Source of the DNA: Martinezella tropici
GTDB lineage: Bacteria > Pseudomonadota > Alphaproteobacteria > Rhizobiales > Rhizobiaceae
Direction of reading: 5' to 3'
DNA: 64,000 nucleotides
Assembly (NCBI GenBank): GCA_000799755.1
Contig: JUHI01000001.1
Span: 682,001-746,000, forward strand
The first letter of the stretch is position 1. Each line of letters opens with the position of its first letter. Position numbers and translations under genes: made by a program. The notes beneath the pieces were generated by a model that searched no databases, was not told where the DNA came from, and saw nothing but the letters and a program-made list of their open reading frames with translations. Shown piece by piece: positions 55,783 to 64,000 of this stretch.

Positions 55783-56559
55783 CTATCGGCGCGGATAGGC
55801 GGCGCGGCCATTGTTCAGATCGTCGACAAAATCGGAGAATTTATGCGTCCCCTCGCCGTGCATGGTAAGCGGCGCCCGCAGCGCCAGCCTCGCCCGCGAG
55901 CCCTTTATGCCCGTCACCAGAATGCGCACGGCATTCTCGCCCTCGCGCGGATGGATCGGCGTGATTTCGATACCGCCGAAGCGACGGCCGCAAGCGGCGA
56001 TGATCTCGCCGATGGATTCGGGCCGGGCGATGAGCGAGAGCTGGCCGCCGGGGATCATGATCGCACCGGCCGTGCGTATCCATTTCTCGAACAAGCCGTC
56101 AGTCATCGCATGCGCCTCGGCCTTCAGCGCATCGGGCGTCAGCCGGTCGCTGGCGTCGTTGAAGGGCGGGTTCATGATGACGTGGTGGAAACTGTCGTCG
56201 ACGAGCCCCGCTTCGTTGCGATCCTTGCCAGTCAGGGTGACATCGGCCTCGACGACCGAGACACGGCCTGCGAAACGGGCATTGTCCGACAGCGCAAGGC
56301 TTTTGCGGGCGAACTCGGCCATGTCGGGCGAACGCTCGAAAAGCACGACCTCCGCTTGGTCGAGCCTGGACGCCACCGCCATTCCGGCCGCGCCCGCTCC
56401 CGCGCCGAGATCGGCGACGCGGATTGCGCGTTCGTCGGCGACCAGCGCCGCCAGCAGCATGGCATCCATGCCCGAACGATGCCCCCTGCCCTTAGGCTGG
56501 ACGACATGGAAGGCGCCGCGATGGAAGGCATCGATGGTTTCGGACGGGTGTTCGGCCAT
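55783..56559 (-). CDS. TrmN6-like tRNA(adenine-N6) methyltransferase
   Basis: A 258-residue SAM-dependent methyltransferase. The SAM motif is VADLGAGAGAAGMAVASRLD and the amino-methyl motif IV is VIMNPPFNDASD (NPPF), indicating N6-adenine methylation. E. coli TrmN6 (YfiC) modifies A37 of tRNA-Val. The N-terminal segment FHRGAFHVVQPKGRGHRSGM and C-terminal RPESIGEIIAACGRRFGGIE match the family. The target RNA is inferred. A DUF2007 protein gene lies 8 bases upstream in the same direction, so both probably share a transcript. Confidence 0.87.
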   Translation of the reverse strand: MAEHPSETIDAFHRGAFHVVQPKGRGHRSGMDAMLLAALVADERAIRVADLGAGAGAAGMAVASRLDQAEVVLFERSPDMAEFARKSLALSDNARFAGRVSVVEADVTLTGKDRNEAGLVDDSFHHVIMNPPFNDASDRLTPDALKAEAHAMTDGLFEKWIRTAGAIMIPGGQLSLIARPESIGEIIAACGRRFGGIEITPIHPREGENAVRILVTGIKGSRARLALRAPLTMHGEGTHKFSDFVDDLNNGRAAYPRR

Positions 56560-56567
56560 GGCGAACC

Positions 56568-56798
56568 TCAGCCGCGCGCCGGGCGCAGCTCATCGCCGAG
56601 GCCGGCATCGATCAGGATACGGCGGGCCTGATCGGCGCGCTCTTCTTCCACCAGAAAGCGGCGGGGCAGCATGCCGAGCGATCCCTCCAGAATGCTCATG
56701 GCCTGATCCGCAACGAAGCAATGAATCCCGGCATCCTTCATCAGGCTCTCCGCAAAAGAGAGCAGAACGGGATCATTAGTGCGGATCAGCTCGTGCAT
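56568..56798 (-). CDS. DUF2007 family small protein
   Basis: A 76-residue protein of the DUF2007 (putative signal-transducing) family. The core is MHELIRTNDPVLLSFAESLM, DAGIHCFVADQAMSILEGSL and RRFLVEEERADQARRILIDA. The ATG at 56798 follows TAAGG and is preferred to an upstream start at 56837. It is divergent from the polyprenyl synthase gene and 8 bases before the TrmN6-like gene. No enzymatic function is known. Confidence 0.83.
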   Translation of the reverse strand: MHELIRTNDPVLLSFAESLMKDAGIHCFVADQAMSILEGSLGMLPRRFLVEEERADQARRILIDAGLGDELRPARG

Positions 56799-56906
56799 AA
56801 GCCTTAGAATTCCTGTCAAATTTACGCGACGAGACAATTCGCCTCTTGCCGCCTCTTTCGCCCCTTCTTATTGTGCTTTGCAGAAAATGAACAGGAGTCC
56901 GGATCG

Positions 56907-57923
56907 TTGGGCGTCGTGATACCGCTGGAAGAAAGCAAGAATAAACTGGCATCCATCAAGCCACTGGTGGATCTGACCAAGGCGGACATGGAACGCGTCA
57001 ATCAGCTCATCCTGTCGAAAGCCGGCTCCGATGTGCAGATGATCCCAGAGGTCGCCGAGCATCTCATCTCCTCGGGCGGCAAGCGTTTGCGGCCGATGCT
57101 GACCATCGCGTCAGCAGCGCTCTACAATTATCAGGGCGACAACCACATCAAGCTCGCGACCTCGGTCGAATTCCTGCACACGGCGACCCTGCTGCATGAC
57201 GACGTGGTCGACGAAAGCGACCTCCGCCGCGGCCGGTCCACCGCCCGCATGATCTGGGGCAACCAGGCAAGCGTTCTCGTCGGCGACTTCCTGCTCGGCC
57301 AGGCCTTCCGCATGATGGTGGAAGTCGGCTCGCTCGAAGCGCTTGACGTCTTGTCTTCCGCCGCCTGCGTCATCGCCGAGGGCGAAGTGCTGCAGCTTTC
57401 GGTTTCCAAGAACATGGAAACGACCGAAGACGATTATCTCTCTGTCATCCGCGCCAAGACGGCAGCGCTCTTCGCCGCCGCGGCCGAAGTCGGTCCAATC
57501 GTCGCCAATGCCGGCAAGGCCGAGCGCAACGCGCTGAAGTCCTACGGCACCAATCTCGGGCTCGCCTTCCAGCTCGTCGACGACGCGCTTGACTACGGCG
57601 GCAAGGCTACGGATCTCGGCAAGAATGTCGGCGATGATTTCCGCGAAGGCAAGATCACGCTTCCGGTGATCCTCGCCTATCGCCGCGGCACCGAGAAGGA
57701 ACGCGCCTTCTGGCGCGACGCGATCGAAACCGGCAACAATAGCGACGAGAATCTCGAAAAGGCGCTTGGTCTGATCACCAAATATGGCGCGCTGGCCGAC
57801 ACAATTGCCCGTGCCGTGCATTACGGCACCATAGCGCGCGACGCTCTCGCGCCATTGCCGGAAACGCCCTGGAAATCGGCACTTCTCGAAGTGATCGATT
57901 TCTGCATCGAACGCGTTAATTGA
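56907..57923 (+). CDS. Polyprenyl (octa-/decaprenyl) diphosphate synthase
   Basis: Long-chain trans-prenyltransferase of 338 residues making the side chain of ubiquinone. The first Asp-rich motif is LLHDDVVDESDLRRG (Asp98, Asp99, Asp102) and the second is FQLVDDALDYGG. GGKRLRPMLTIASAALYNYQ is also conserved. The chain length (eight or ten isoprene units) cannot be fixed from sequence, although rhizobia use Q10. The TTG at 56907 with AGGAG nine bases upstream gives MGVVIPLEESKNKLASIKPL; a longer open frame begins at 56871. Its product is used by UbiA (35306-36268). Confidence 0.93.
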   Translation: MGVVIPLEESKNKLASIKPLVDLTKADMERVNQLILSKAGSDVQMIPEVAEHLISSGGKRLRPMLTIASAALYNYQGDNHIKLATSVEFLHTATLLHDDVVDESDLRRGRSTARMIWGNQASVLVGDFLLGQAFRMMVEVGSLEALDVLSSAACVIAEGEVLQLSVSKNMETTEDDYLSVIRAKTAALFAAAAEVGPIVANAGKAERNALKSYGTNLGLAFQLVDDALDYGGKATDLGKNVGDDFREGKITLPVILAYRRGTEKERAFWRDAIETGNNSDENLEKALGLITKYGALADTIARAVHYGTIARDALAPLPETPWKSALLEVIDFCIERVN

Positions 57924-58047
57924 TAGCGGCGACCCGAATTTGTTGCAGGGCCGCTTCAAAAAAGCCATCCTGTTGTGAATCAGTTGACACGAATGCGTTA
58001 TGCCGCCGGCGACTTCGCCGGCCATTCCCTCGATGAAAGGCTTTCTA

Positions 58048-59901
58048 ATGCGGCAGAGACTTGCCATCCGTTTCCTCTCGGGCGTAGCCTTGGCGGCGGT
58101 CCTTTCGGTGTCCGCCCTGACTGGCGCACGCGCAGAGGATAAGCCGGCAGCGCCGGAGGCCAATGCCCCGGTCACGTTCGATCCGGATAGCGTCGATACC
58201 TTCTCGGGCGCGTTCCTCGCTGCCCGTACAGCCGATGTCGACCACGATTACGACACCGCCATCGCGCTCTACAAGAAGGCGCTGATGATCGACCCCAGCA
58301 ATCCGGAAATTCGCCAGCGGCTGATGATCTCGCTGCTGCTGAACGGCAATCTGGAAGAAGGCGTCAAATACGCCAACGAGTTGAAGAGCGACCCTTCGGT
58401 CGAGCGCGTCACCACCATCGTACGCGGCATGGACGCCATCCGCCGCCACGAATACCGCACCGCACAAGAGATTCTCAAATATAACGGTCCGAACGATCTC
58501 GACCGGATGATGACCAACCTGCTTGCCGCCTGGGCCCGCGCCGGCTCCGGCCGCGGCAAGGAAGCCATCTCGATGATCGACAAGATGAAGGGGCCGGACT
58601 GGTTCAACATCTTCAAGAACTATCATGCCGGCGCCATCGCGCTGACGCTGGGCGACCTGAAATCGGCACGCTCTCACCTCAACGACGCGATCCTCGACAA
58701 GACCGGCGGCGCGACCGCGCCGGATACCTTCATGCGTGCGGTCATGGCGCTCGCGCGCCTCGAAGCCAAGGCCGGCGACAAGCAGAAGGCTCTGGATGCG
58801 ATCTCGGTCGGCGACAATCTCGTCAGCAACTATGCACCGCTCAATGCGCTGCGCGACAGCATCACCAAGGGCGACACGCCGGACCAGCAGGTGACCGATG
58901 CGACGCAGGGCGCGGCCGCCGTACTCTTCACCATCGGCGCAGCGCTGAACCGTGACGGCGCCGAGGATGTCGTCTCGCTCTATCTGCAGATCGCCAATTC
59001 TCTTGATCCGAAGGCCGCCGACGCGCTGGTTCTGCTCGGCGGGCTTGCCGAGAAGCAGGATCAGACGGATCGCGCCATCGCCTTCTACAAGAAGGTGCCC
59101 GACAATTCGCCGATGGCCCGCATCTCCGAGCTGCAGCTCGGCCTTGCTCTTGCCCAGGCCGGCAAGGTCGACGATGCGCGCAAGCACCTGAAGGCACTGA
59201 TCGATTCCGATCCCAACGATGTCCGCAGCTATCTCGCCTATGGCAGCGTCCTTTCCGACGCCAAGGACTTCCAGGCCATGGCAGACAATTACGACAAGGC
59301 CGTGCAGATCATCGGCCCGGCACCGAAGCGCAGCGACTGGGCGGTGTTCTTCCAGCGCGGCATCGCCTATGAGCGGCTGAAGAAATGGCCGGATGCCGAG
59401 CCGAATTTCAAGAAGGCTCTCGAGCTGAATCCGGATCAGCCGCAGGTGCTGAACTACCTCGGCTATTCCTGGGTCGACATGAACATGAATCTCGACCAGG
59501 GCCTGGACATGATCAAGAAGGCCGTCGATCTCCGGCCGGATGACGGCTATATCGTCGATTCGCTTGGCTGGGCCTATTTCCGCCTCAACCGCTTCGACGA
59601 TGCCGTGAGCGAGCTGGAGCGGGCCGCACAGCTCAAGGCCGGCGATCCCACGATCAACGACCATCTCGGCGATGCCTACTGGCGCGTCAACCGCAAGCTC
59701 GAAGCCGTCTATCAATGGAACCGGGCGCTCGCTTCTAAGCCGGAAGAGGCCGACATTCCGAAGATCAAGGAAAAGGTCGAAAAGGGCCTGCCGCCGCTCG
59801 ACACCGACCCGAAGACCGTAGACAAGAGCAAGCAGCCCGATCCCGCACCGGCACCCTCGCCCGACACGAACGCTCCGGCGCCGGTCGACAAGAAGTCATA
59901 A
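58048..59901 (+). CDS. Periplasmic tetratricopeptide repeat protein
   Basis: A 617-residue exported TPR protein. The signal peptide is RFLSGVALAAVLSVSALTGA, with cleavage near ARA. TPR units include YDTAIALYKKALMIDPSNPE near the N-terminus, DWAVFFQRGIAYERLKKWPD, DAEPNFKKALELNPDQPQVL and RLNRFDDAVSELERAAQLKA. The C-terminus is Pro-rich (DPAPAPSPDTNAPAPVDKKS). It is probably a protein-interaction scaffold in the periplasm. The ATG at 58048 with AAAGG upstream is chosen over 58000 and 58033. ispE begins 8 bases after its stop, so they may be cotranscribed; this linkage of a TPR gene to ispE is common in rhizobia. Confidence 0.88.
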   Translation: MRQRLAIRFLSGVALAAVLSVSALTGARAEDKPAAPEANAPVTFDPDSVDTFSGAFLAARTADVDHDYDTAIALYKKALMIDPSNPEIRQRLMISLLLNGNLEEGVKYANELKSDPSVERVTTIVRGMDAIRRHEYRTAQEILKYNGPNDLDRMMTNLLAAWARAGSGRGKEAISMIDKMKGPDWFNIFKNYHAGAIALTLGDLKSARSHLNDAILDKTGGATAPDTFMRAVMALARLEAKAGDKQKALDAISVGDNLVSNYAPLNALRDSITKGDTPDQQVTDATQGAAAVLFTIGAALNRDGAEDVVSLYLQIANSLDPKAADALVLLGGLAEKQDQTDRAIAFYKKVPDNSPMARISELQLGLALAQAGKVDDARKHLKALIDSDPNDVRSYLAYGSVLSDAKDFQAMADNYDKAVQIIGPAPKRSDWAVFFQRGIAYERLKKWPDAEPNFKKALELNPDQPQVLNYLGYSWVDMNMNLDQGLDMIKKAVDLRPDDGYIVDSLGWAYFRLNRFDDAVSELERAAQLKAGDPTINDHLGDAYWRVNRKLEAVYQWNRALASKPEEADIPKIKEKVEKGLPPLDTDPKTVDKSKQPDPAPAPSPDTNAPAPVDKKS

Positions 59902-59909
59902 GACTTCCG

Positions 59910-60824
59910 ATGAACGCGATCTTGGCAGCGGGCGATTTCGACCTTACCGAAGAAGCGCCCGCAAAGATCAATCTTGCCCTGCATGTCACCGGCCGCCGCG
60001 CTGATGGCTATCACTTGCTCGACATGCTTGTCAGTTTCGCGCGCCATGGCGACCGCCTCGGCTTTCGTGCCGGCGAGCATGACGAGTTCAGCCTTTCCGG
60101 GCGCTTCGGCCCGCTTCTTTCCGCCGATGCCGAGGCCGGAGACAATCTCGTGCTCAAGGCGCGCGACCTCTTGCGACAGACCGCCCAGGCGGCCGGCTTC
60201 GACGCGCCGTCAGTGCATATCCACCTGGAAAAGAATCTGCCAATCGCATCGGGGATCGGCGGCGGATCGGCAGATGCGGCCGCGACGCTGCGCGGGCTGA
60301 TGCGGCTATGGCGCATTGCGCTGCCTTCGGACACGATCAAGACGATCGCCCTGAAGCTCGGCGCCGACGTGCCGATGTGCCTTGCGAGCCAGCCGCTGGT
60401 GGCGCGCGGCATCGGCGAGGCGATAGACCTGCTGCCGGCCTTTCCTTCCTTTCCGATGGTTCTCGGCAATCCGCTCGTTGGCGTCTCGACGGCCGACGTG
60501 TTTCGCCAGCTGTCGCGCAAGGACAATCCGCCATTGCTGTTTCCATCGCAGATGCCGCGGTCATATGGCGAATGGATCGACACGATCAGGAACCTGCGCA
60601 ATGATCTCGAACCGCCGGCCCGCTTGATCTGCAACGAGATTGCGGTGCTTTCCGGCCTGATCGAAAGCCAGTCTCCGATCCTGACACGGATGTCCGGCTC
60701 CGGCGCGACCTGCTTCGGCATTTTTGCCGATATCGAACAGGCGAAGGAAGCCGCAGCTTCGTTTCACAGACAGAGGCCGGACTGGTATTTTCAGGTAACA
60801 GAAACGATCGCGGGAGAGGCATGA
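59910..60824 (+). CDS. ispE: 4-diphosphocytidyl-2-C-methyl-D-erythritol kinase
   Basis: GHMP kinase that phosphorylates CDP-ME at the 2-hydroxyl in the MEP pathway. The 304-residue protein has the IspE N-terminal APAKINLALHVTGRRADGYH and the Gly-rich ATP motif LPIASGIGGGSADAAATLRG. The C-terminal GHMP motif is MSGSGATCFGIFADIEQA. The start MNAILAAGDFDLTEEAPAKI has a short extension typical of rhizobia. It overlaps moaB (ATGATG region at 60821-60824). Along with dxs, it links this window to isoprenoid synthesis. Confidence 0.96.
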   Translation: MNAILAAGDFDLTEEAPAKINLALHVTGRRADGYHLLDMLVSFARHGDRLGFRAGEHDEFSLSGRFGPLLSADAEAGDNLVLKARDLLRQTAQAAGFDAPSVHIHLEKNLPIASGIGGGSADAAATLRGLMRLWRIALPSDTIKTIALKLGADVPMCLASQPLVARGIGEAIDLLPAFPSFPMVLGNPLVGVSTADVFRQLSRKDNPPLLFPSQMPRSYGEWIDTIRNLRNDLEPPARLICNEIAVLSGLIESQSPILTRMSGSGATCFGIFADIEQAKEAAASFHRQRPDWYFQVTETIAGEA

Positions 60825-61378
60825 TGGCAGGTTCAGTCAACGAAAGATCCTTCATTCCCGTCGGCATCGCCGTGCTGACCGTTTCCGATACGCGTACGCT
60901 TGCCGACGACAAATCGGGCGATACGCTGGTTGCCCGCATTGCGGACGCCGGGCACAGGCTCGCTGCCCGCGCGATCGTGCCCGATGACAAGGAGCGTATC
61001 CGCGCGCAGGTGGAAGCCTGGACGAAGGACGATGCCATAGACGTCGTCATCACCACCGGCGGTACCGGCTTCACCGGCCGCGATGTCACGCCCGAAGCGC
61101 TGGAGCCACTGTTCGAGAAACGGATGGACGGCTTTTCCGAGGTCTTTCACCGTATCTCCTACGACAAGATCGGCACCGCGACCATCCAGTCGCGGGCAAC
61201 CGGCGGCGTGGCCAACGCCACCTTCATCTTCGTGCTGCCGGGCTCTCCCGGCGCCTGCAAGGATGCCTGGGACGGCATTTTGAAGGCGCAGCTCGACTAC
61301 CGCCACATGCCCTGCAATTTCGTGGAGATCATGCCGCGCCTCGACGAGCACCTGAAGCGCGGCGCCGGCTCCAGATAG
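60821..61378 (+). CDS. moaB: Molybdenum cofactor biosynthesis protein MoaB
   Basis: A 185-residue MoaB/Mog-type protein that adenylylates molybdopterin or otherwise aids molybdate insertion. Features are GIAVLTVSDTRTLADDKSGD, VVITTGGTGFTGRDVTPEAL, FRIS-type segment FSEVFHRISYDKIGTATIQS and VFVLPGSPGACKDAWDGILK. The GGTGxTGRD motif binds MPT. Its ATG overlaps the ispE stop (ATGATGGCA), so translation is coupled; the second Met at 60824 is an alternative. MOSC and MoaB both handle molybdenum chemistry but are 33 kb apart here. Confidence 0.92.
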   Translation: MMAGSVNERSFIPVGIAVLTVSDTRTLADDKSGDTLVARIADAGHRLAARAIVPDDKERIRAQVEAWTKDDAIDVVITTGGTGFTGRDVTPEALEPLFEKRMDGFSEVFHRISYDKIGTATIQSRATGGVANATFIFVLPGSPGACKDAWDGILKAQLDYRHMPCNFVEIMPRLDEHLKRGAGSR

Positions 61379-61409
61379 ATCCAGCACACCTTCAGGCCTA
61401 TCCGGTCCG

Positions 61410-61724
61410 TTATGCCTTCGGGCCCGGCAATGTGGGAATTGATTCCCATTTGTCGCCGCTGAGGATGATGCAGCTATGGCCGGAGGCATCGCTCATCAGG
61501 AGCGTCCAGTTGCCGCTTTCGGCCGTGTAGATCTCCATGATCGTACTGGGATCGAGCTTGCCGACGGCGGAAAGCTTTTCCGAAAGATGGTCGCCAAGAA
61601 AGGCAACGATATCGACGCGTTGGGCGCAGGCGAGCGTCGCCTGGGAAGCGGCGACGCCGGGATAAAGAATAACGGTTGCCACGAAGGCTGTAGCGATAAA
61701 GCCAGTGAACATCGTGCGTTTCAT
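61410..61724 (-). CDS. Small secreted hypothetical protein
   Basis: A 104-residue protein with a signal peptide (MFTGFIATAFVATVILYPGV, cleavage near AAS). The mature part contains LACAQRVDIVAFLGDHLSEK, LDPSTIMEIYTAESGNWTLL and GHSCIILSGDKWESI, with two Cys that could pair. It resembles small conserved secreted rhizobial proteins of unknown function. The upstream GGAGGTGCG supports the ATG. It is convergent with moaB. Confidence 0.72.
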   Translation of the reverse strand: MKRTMFTGFIATAFVATVILYPGVAASQATLACAQRVDIVAFLGDHLSEKLSAVGKLDPSTIMEIYTAESGNWTLLMSDASGHSCIILSGDKWESIPTLPGPKA

Positions 61725-61900
61725 AACGCACCTCCTTTCGCCGGTATCCCGGCGGACAAGGAGTGTTCCGCTGACCTGTTCCGCCGTATATCGGCATCTC
61801 TATGGTCGGCCCGACGCGACACGCGAAAGGTGCCGCCACGCCACAATTATCGCACCTATTTGCAGCTTTTCAAATGGAATCTCGGATCGGGCGACGGTGC

Positions 61901-62419
61901 CTATCGTGCCGCGCGCGCCACCCAGGAAGGAATGAGCTCGCTTGAAAGCCGCCGGCCTTTCTGACCCCTAGCAAATTCCGCCAGGCGCATGCCGGTCTTC
62001 GCAAGGGAGATGGCCTGATGCTTGGAGAGCAGCAGGCCCAGTTCGAGCGGTGGCATACTGCGGCCGATCCGCTTCAGGAAGGGTCGGCGATAGCCTCGCG
62101 AAGCGGTGAAGCGCGCCGGGACCTTGTTCAGGGAAACATATTCGGCGATTTCATCGATCCAGCCGGCCTGCGGGCGTGCGCCCGGCTCGACCAGCAGCAG
62201 CCAGTCTCCCCTCGCCGACCGCAATATGTCGTTGATATCCCACTGTGAATAGAAGCGGCAGCCGGCAGCATCCGCGACCTTCGATGTGCCGTCGCTGGAA
62301 CCGTGGTCAAGCACGACCACATCGCTGACCAGCCCCTCGACCGCGCCTCCCACCAATGCCGCCAATGTCTGCGCCAGCTCGGGTTCGTGATCCTGGCATT
62401 CGATGATAACAGTCAACAT
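61901..62419 (-). CDS. Short family 2 glycosyltransferase-like protein
   Basis: A 172-residue GT2-like protein. The GT-A start is LTVIIECQDHEPELAQTLAA, with VVVLDHGSSDGTSKVADAAG and GDWLLLVEPGARPQAGWIDE, where typical GT2 enzymes have a DxD-like region. Here the acidic motif is weak and the domain is truncated compared with usual GT2 proteins (about 220-300 residues). It may be a reduced or non-catalytic form. No polysaccharide genes surround it. Its start is 240 bases from the divergent radical SAM gene. Confidence 0.75.
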   Translation of the reverse strand: MLTVIIECQDHEPELAQTLAALVGGAVEGLVSDVVVLDHGSSDGTSKVADAAGCRFYSQWDINDILRSARGDWLLLVEPGARPQAGWIDEIAEYVSLNKVPARFTASRGYRRPFLKRIGRSMPPLELGLLLSKHQAISLAKTGMRLAEFARGQKGRRLSSELIPSWVARAAR

Positions 62420-62574
62420 TGCCCATTTATAGAGCGGCGCACAATTTTTTGCCAGCGCATAAGCCTTGCGCTCGATTGTTTGAGCAAAGGCTCACGCATG
62501 GAAGCGGAGTGCTGGCAGGGCCTAGAAAAAAGGGGAGAGAAAACGCTTCATGGTGCGGCGCAAATCCGCATTTT

Positions 62575-62589
62575 GTTCTTGCAATGTTC
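62575..62589. promoter_or_regulatory. LexA (SOS) box GTTC-N7-GTTC
   Basis: GTTCTTGCAATGTTC is an exact match to the alphaproteobacterial LexA operator, GTTC-N7-GTTC. It lies about 70 bases upstream of the radical SAM start and about 155 bases upstream of the divergent glycosyltransferase start, within a 240-base gap. The exact spacing and position suggest SOS control of the radical SAM gene. Confidence 0.72.
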
Positions 62590-62660
62590 TCATTTGTCGG
62601 ATAGGAATTTAATCATCTTAGACGCGGAATGCGATGGCATGATCCGCCCTGGAGCTACCG

Positions 62661-63818
62661 ATGAACGAGCAGTCCCTTGCAGGGCAGGTCGCTTTCGCGC
62701 CTGCCAATACGGCAGACGTTGCCAACGCCTTGATCGCCGATACAGGCCTCAGGGTCGACGTCGAGCGCCGGCGTGGACGCGGCGCCGGATTGAACCCGAG
62801 CGGCCGCTTCGAGCCGCAGCAGCGCGAGGCCTTCGACGACGGCTGGCAAAGCTGGGAGGAACTACCGCCCTTCAAGACCGAAGTGCAGGTGGAAAAGCCA
62901 CGCACGGCCATTACCCGCAATGAATCTCCCGATATTCCTTTCGACCGCTCCATCAATCCCTATCGCGGCTGCGAACATGGCTGCATCTACTGCTTCGCGC
63001 GGCCGACACATGCCTATATGGGCCTGTCGGCGGGTCTGGATTTCGAATCGAAGCTGTTTGCCAAGCCGGACGCCGCCAAGCTTCTGGAACGCGAGCTGGC
63101 AAAACCCGGCTACAAGCCGCGGGTCATCGCCATCGGCACCAATACCGACCCGTATCAGCCGATCGAGAAGGAATGGCGGATCATGCGCCAGATCCTCGAC
63201 GTATTGAACCGGGCGAACCATCCGGTCGCCATCGTCACCAAGTCGGCGCTGGTCATGCGCGACATCGACATCCTCAAGGAGATGGCCGCCAAGAACCTTG
63301 TGCGGGTAAGCCTGTCGGTGACGACGCTCGACCGCAAGCTCGCGCGCACGATGGAACCACGGGCTGCGACGCCGCCGCGGCGGCTGGAGGCCATCCAGGC
63401 CTTGAACGAAGCGGGCATCCGCACCTCGATCATGGTGGCTCCGATCATCCCGGCGCTTAACGACCACGAGATCGAGCGCATCCTCGATGCCGGCAAAGCG
63501 GCCGGCGCGCAGGAGGCAAGCTATGTCATCCTGCGGCTGCCGCTGGAGGTGAGCCCGCTGTTTCGCGATTGGCTGCTGCAGCACTATCCGGATCGCTATC
63601 GTCACGTGATGTCGCTGATCCGTTCGATGCGCGGCGGCAAGGATTATGATGCGGAGTTCGGCAAGCGCATGAAGGGCGCCGGTCCCTATGCCTGGCAGAT
63701 CAGCCGTCGCTTCGAAATGGCGACGCGCCGGCTTGAGCTCACGCGCCGCAATATTGCGTTGCGCGACGACCTGTTCCTGCCGCCTGACGGTAGCGGCGTG
63801 CAGCTGTCGCTGCTCTGA
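62661..63818 (+). CDS. PA0069/SplB-like radical SAM protein
   Basis: Radical SAM protein of 385 residues in COG1533 (SplB-related). The cluster motif CxxxCxYC is CEHGCIYC at 104-111. Other family segments are PYRGCEHGCIYCFARPTHAY, IGTNTDPYQPIEKEWRIMRQ, VSLSVTTLDRKLARTMEPRA and RTSIMVAPIIPALND. Spore photoproduct lyase, in the same COG, repairs a UV lesion, but PA0069-type proteins have no proven reaction. The ATG at 62661 follows GGAGCTACCG. A LexA box lies upstream, so a DNA-repair role is plausible but inferred. The probable rnhB gene follows. Confidence 0.85.
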   Translation: MNEQSLAGQVAFAPANTADVANALIADTGLRVDVERRRGRGAGLNPSGRFEPQQREAFDDGWQSWEELPPFKTEVQVEKPRTAITRNESPDIPFDRSINPYRGCEHGCIYCFARPTHAYMGLSAGLDFESKLFAKPDAAKLLERELAKPGYKPRVIAIGTNTDPYQPIEKEWRIMRQILDVLNRANHPVAIVTKSALVMRDIDILKEMAAKNLVRVSLSVTTLDRKLARTMEPRAATPPRRLEAIQALNEAGIRTSIMVAPIIPALNDHEIERILDAGKAAGAQEASYVILRLPLEVSPLFRDWLLQHYPDRYRHVMSLIRSMRGGKDYDAEFGKRMKGAGPYAWQISRRFEMATRRLELTRRNIALRDDLFLPPDGSGVQLSLL

Positions 63819-63936
63819 TTATTTGATTGCGACCTTCCTTGCGGGTTTCCCTGTACCCGCTGGAAAAGCCCCTTGGTTCGCCGCCATGATCCACCGGGGG
63901 CTTGCAGGAGATCGGGCGGTGTGCGAGCTTCGCCGC

Positions 63937-64000
63937 ATGCCACGCCGCGCACCGCCCGATTCTCCAATGCTCTTCGAAGATGCTCCGCTCGTTCCCACCT
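63937..64000 (+). CDS. rnhB: Probable ribonuclease HII N-terminus (3' end outside window)
   Basis: Only the first 21 codons are in the window, reading MPRRAPPDSPMLFEDAPLVP. This Arg/Pro-rich start resembles rhizobial RNase HII, which often follows the PA0069 radical SAM gene; both points are from memory. An in-frame ATG at 63886 is an alternative start. The assignment rests on position and a short peptide, so it is tentative. Confidence 0.4.
   Translation, partial: MPRRAPPDSPMLFEDAPLVPT

Overview
The window is chromosomal DNA of a Rhizobium-like alphaproteobacterium. The evidence is GC-rich codon use, the bioMNY biotin transporter set, BA14K and DUF1217 proteins, alphaproteobacterial regulatory sites (a GTTC-N7-GTTC LexA box and TTAA-N7-TTAA CtrA sites) and REP/RIME-like intergenic palindromes. 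It is a core or core-like region of about 54 protein genes. I saw no tRNA, rRNA, insertion sequence, prophage or CRISPR array.

Layout. 1-3.2 kb: a partial YcaQ-type winged-helix glycosylase, then bioMNY. 3.2-8.0 kb: thioesterase, HDAC-family deacetylase, xseB, pirin and dxs. 8-12.7 kb (minus strand): GAF-GGDEF cyclase, a chemoreceptor and a DUF4424 protein. 12.8-14.8 kb: tlyA and a TrmA/RlmD-type RNA methyltransferase. 14.9-20.5 kb: a crotonase/acyl-CoA dehydrogenase pair, ZntB, a BA14K protein and a GH25 protein. 20.7-23.3 kb: a Rieske oxygenase and its reductase behind a cobalamin riboswitch. 23.5-28.5 kb: ACT protein, Sua5-type enzyme, FAD oxidase, and a divergent GntR/MOSC pair around a perfect palindrome. 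28.6-37.3 kb: a soluble FtsK, a seven-unit DUF1217 protein, ubiA and a MipA-like protein. 37.5-46 kb: lipoprotein, cfa, tex, purD, an HPE1-like small secreted protein and a Cache chemoreceptor. 46.1-54.5 kb (minus strand): glyQ and glyS separated by lemA, a second-type aroA, a DUF2207 protein and a REP-flanked DUF559 endonuclease gene. 54.6-64 kb: sppA, TrmN6-like, polyprenyl diphosphate synthase, TPR protein, ispE, moaB, a small glycosyltransferase, a LexA-boxed SplB-like radical SAM gene and the probable start of rnhB.

How the genes connect. Isoprenoid and quinone supply is well represented: dxs and ispE make precursors, the polyprenyl synthase makes the side chain and UbiA attaches it. Translation and RNA modification are also prominent (glyQ/glyS, tlyA, the RNA methyltransferase, Sua5, TrmN6-like).

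The most interesting signal is at about 23.1-23.3 kb on the minus strand. It is a clear adenosylcobalamin-type riboswitch in the leader of a GbcA/CntA-like Rieske oxygenase and its flavin/ferredoxin reductase. This suggests a quaternary-amine demethylation module that is switched on when vitamin B12 is scarce. Secondary signals are the SOS box before the SplB-like gene, the GntR/MOSC operator, and the DUF559 gene bracketed by REP palindromes.
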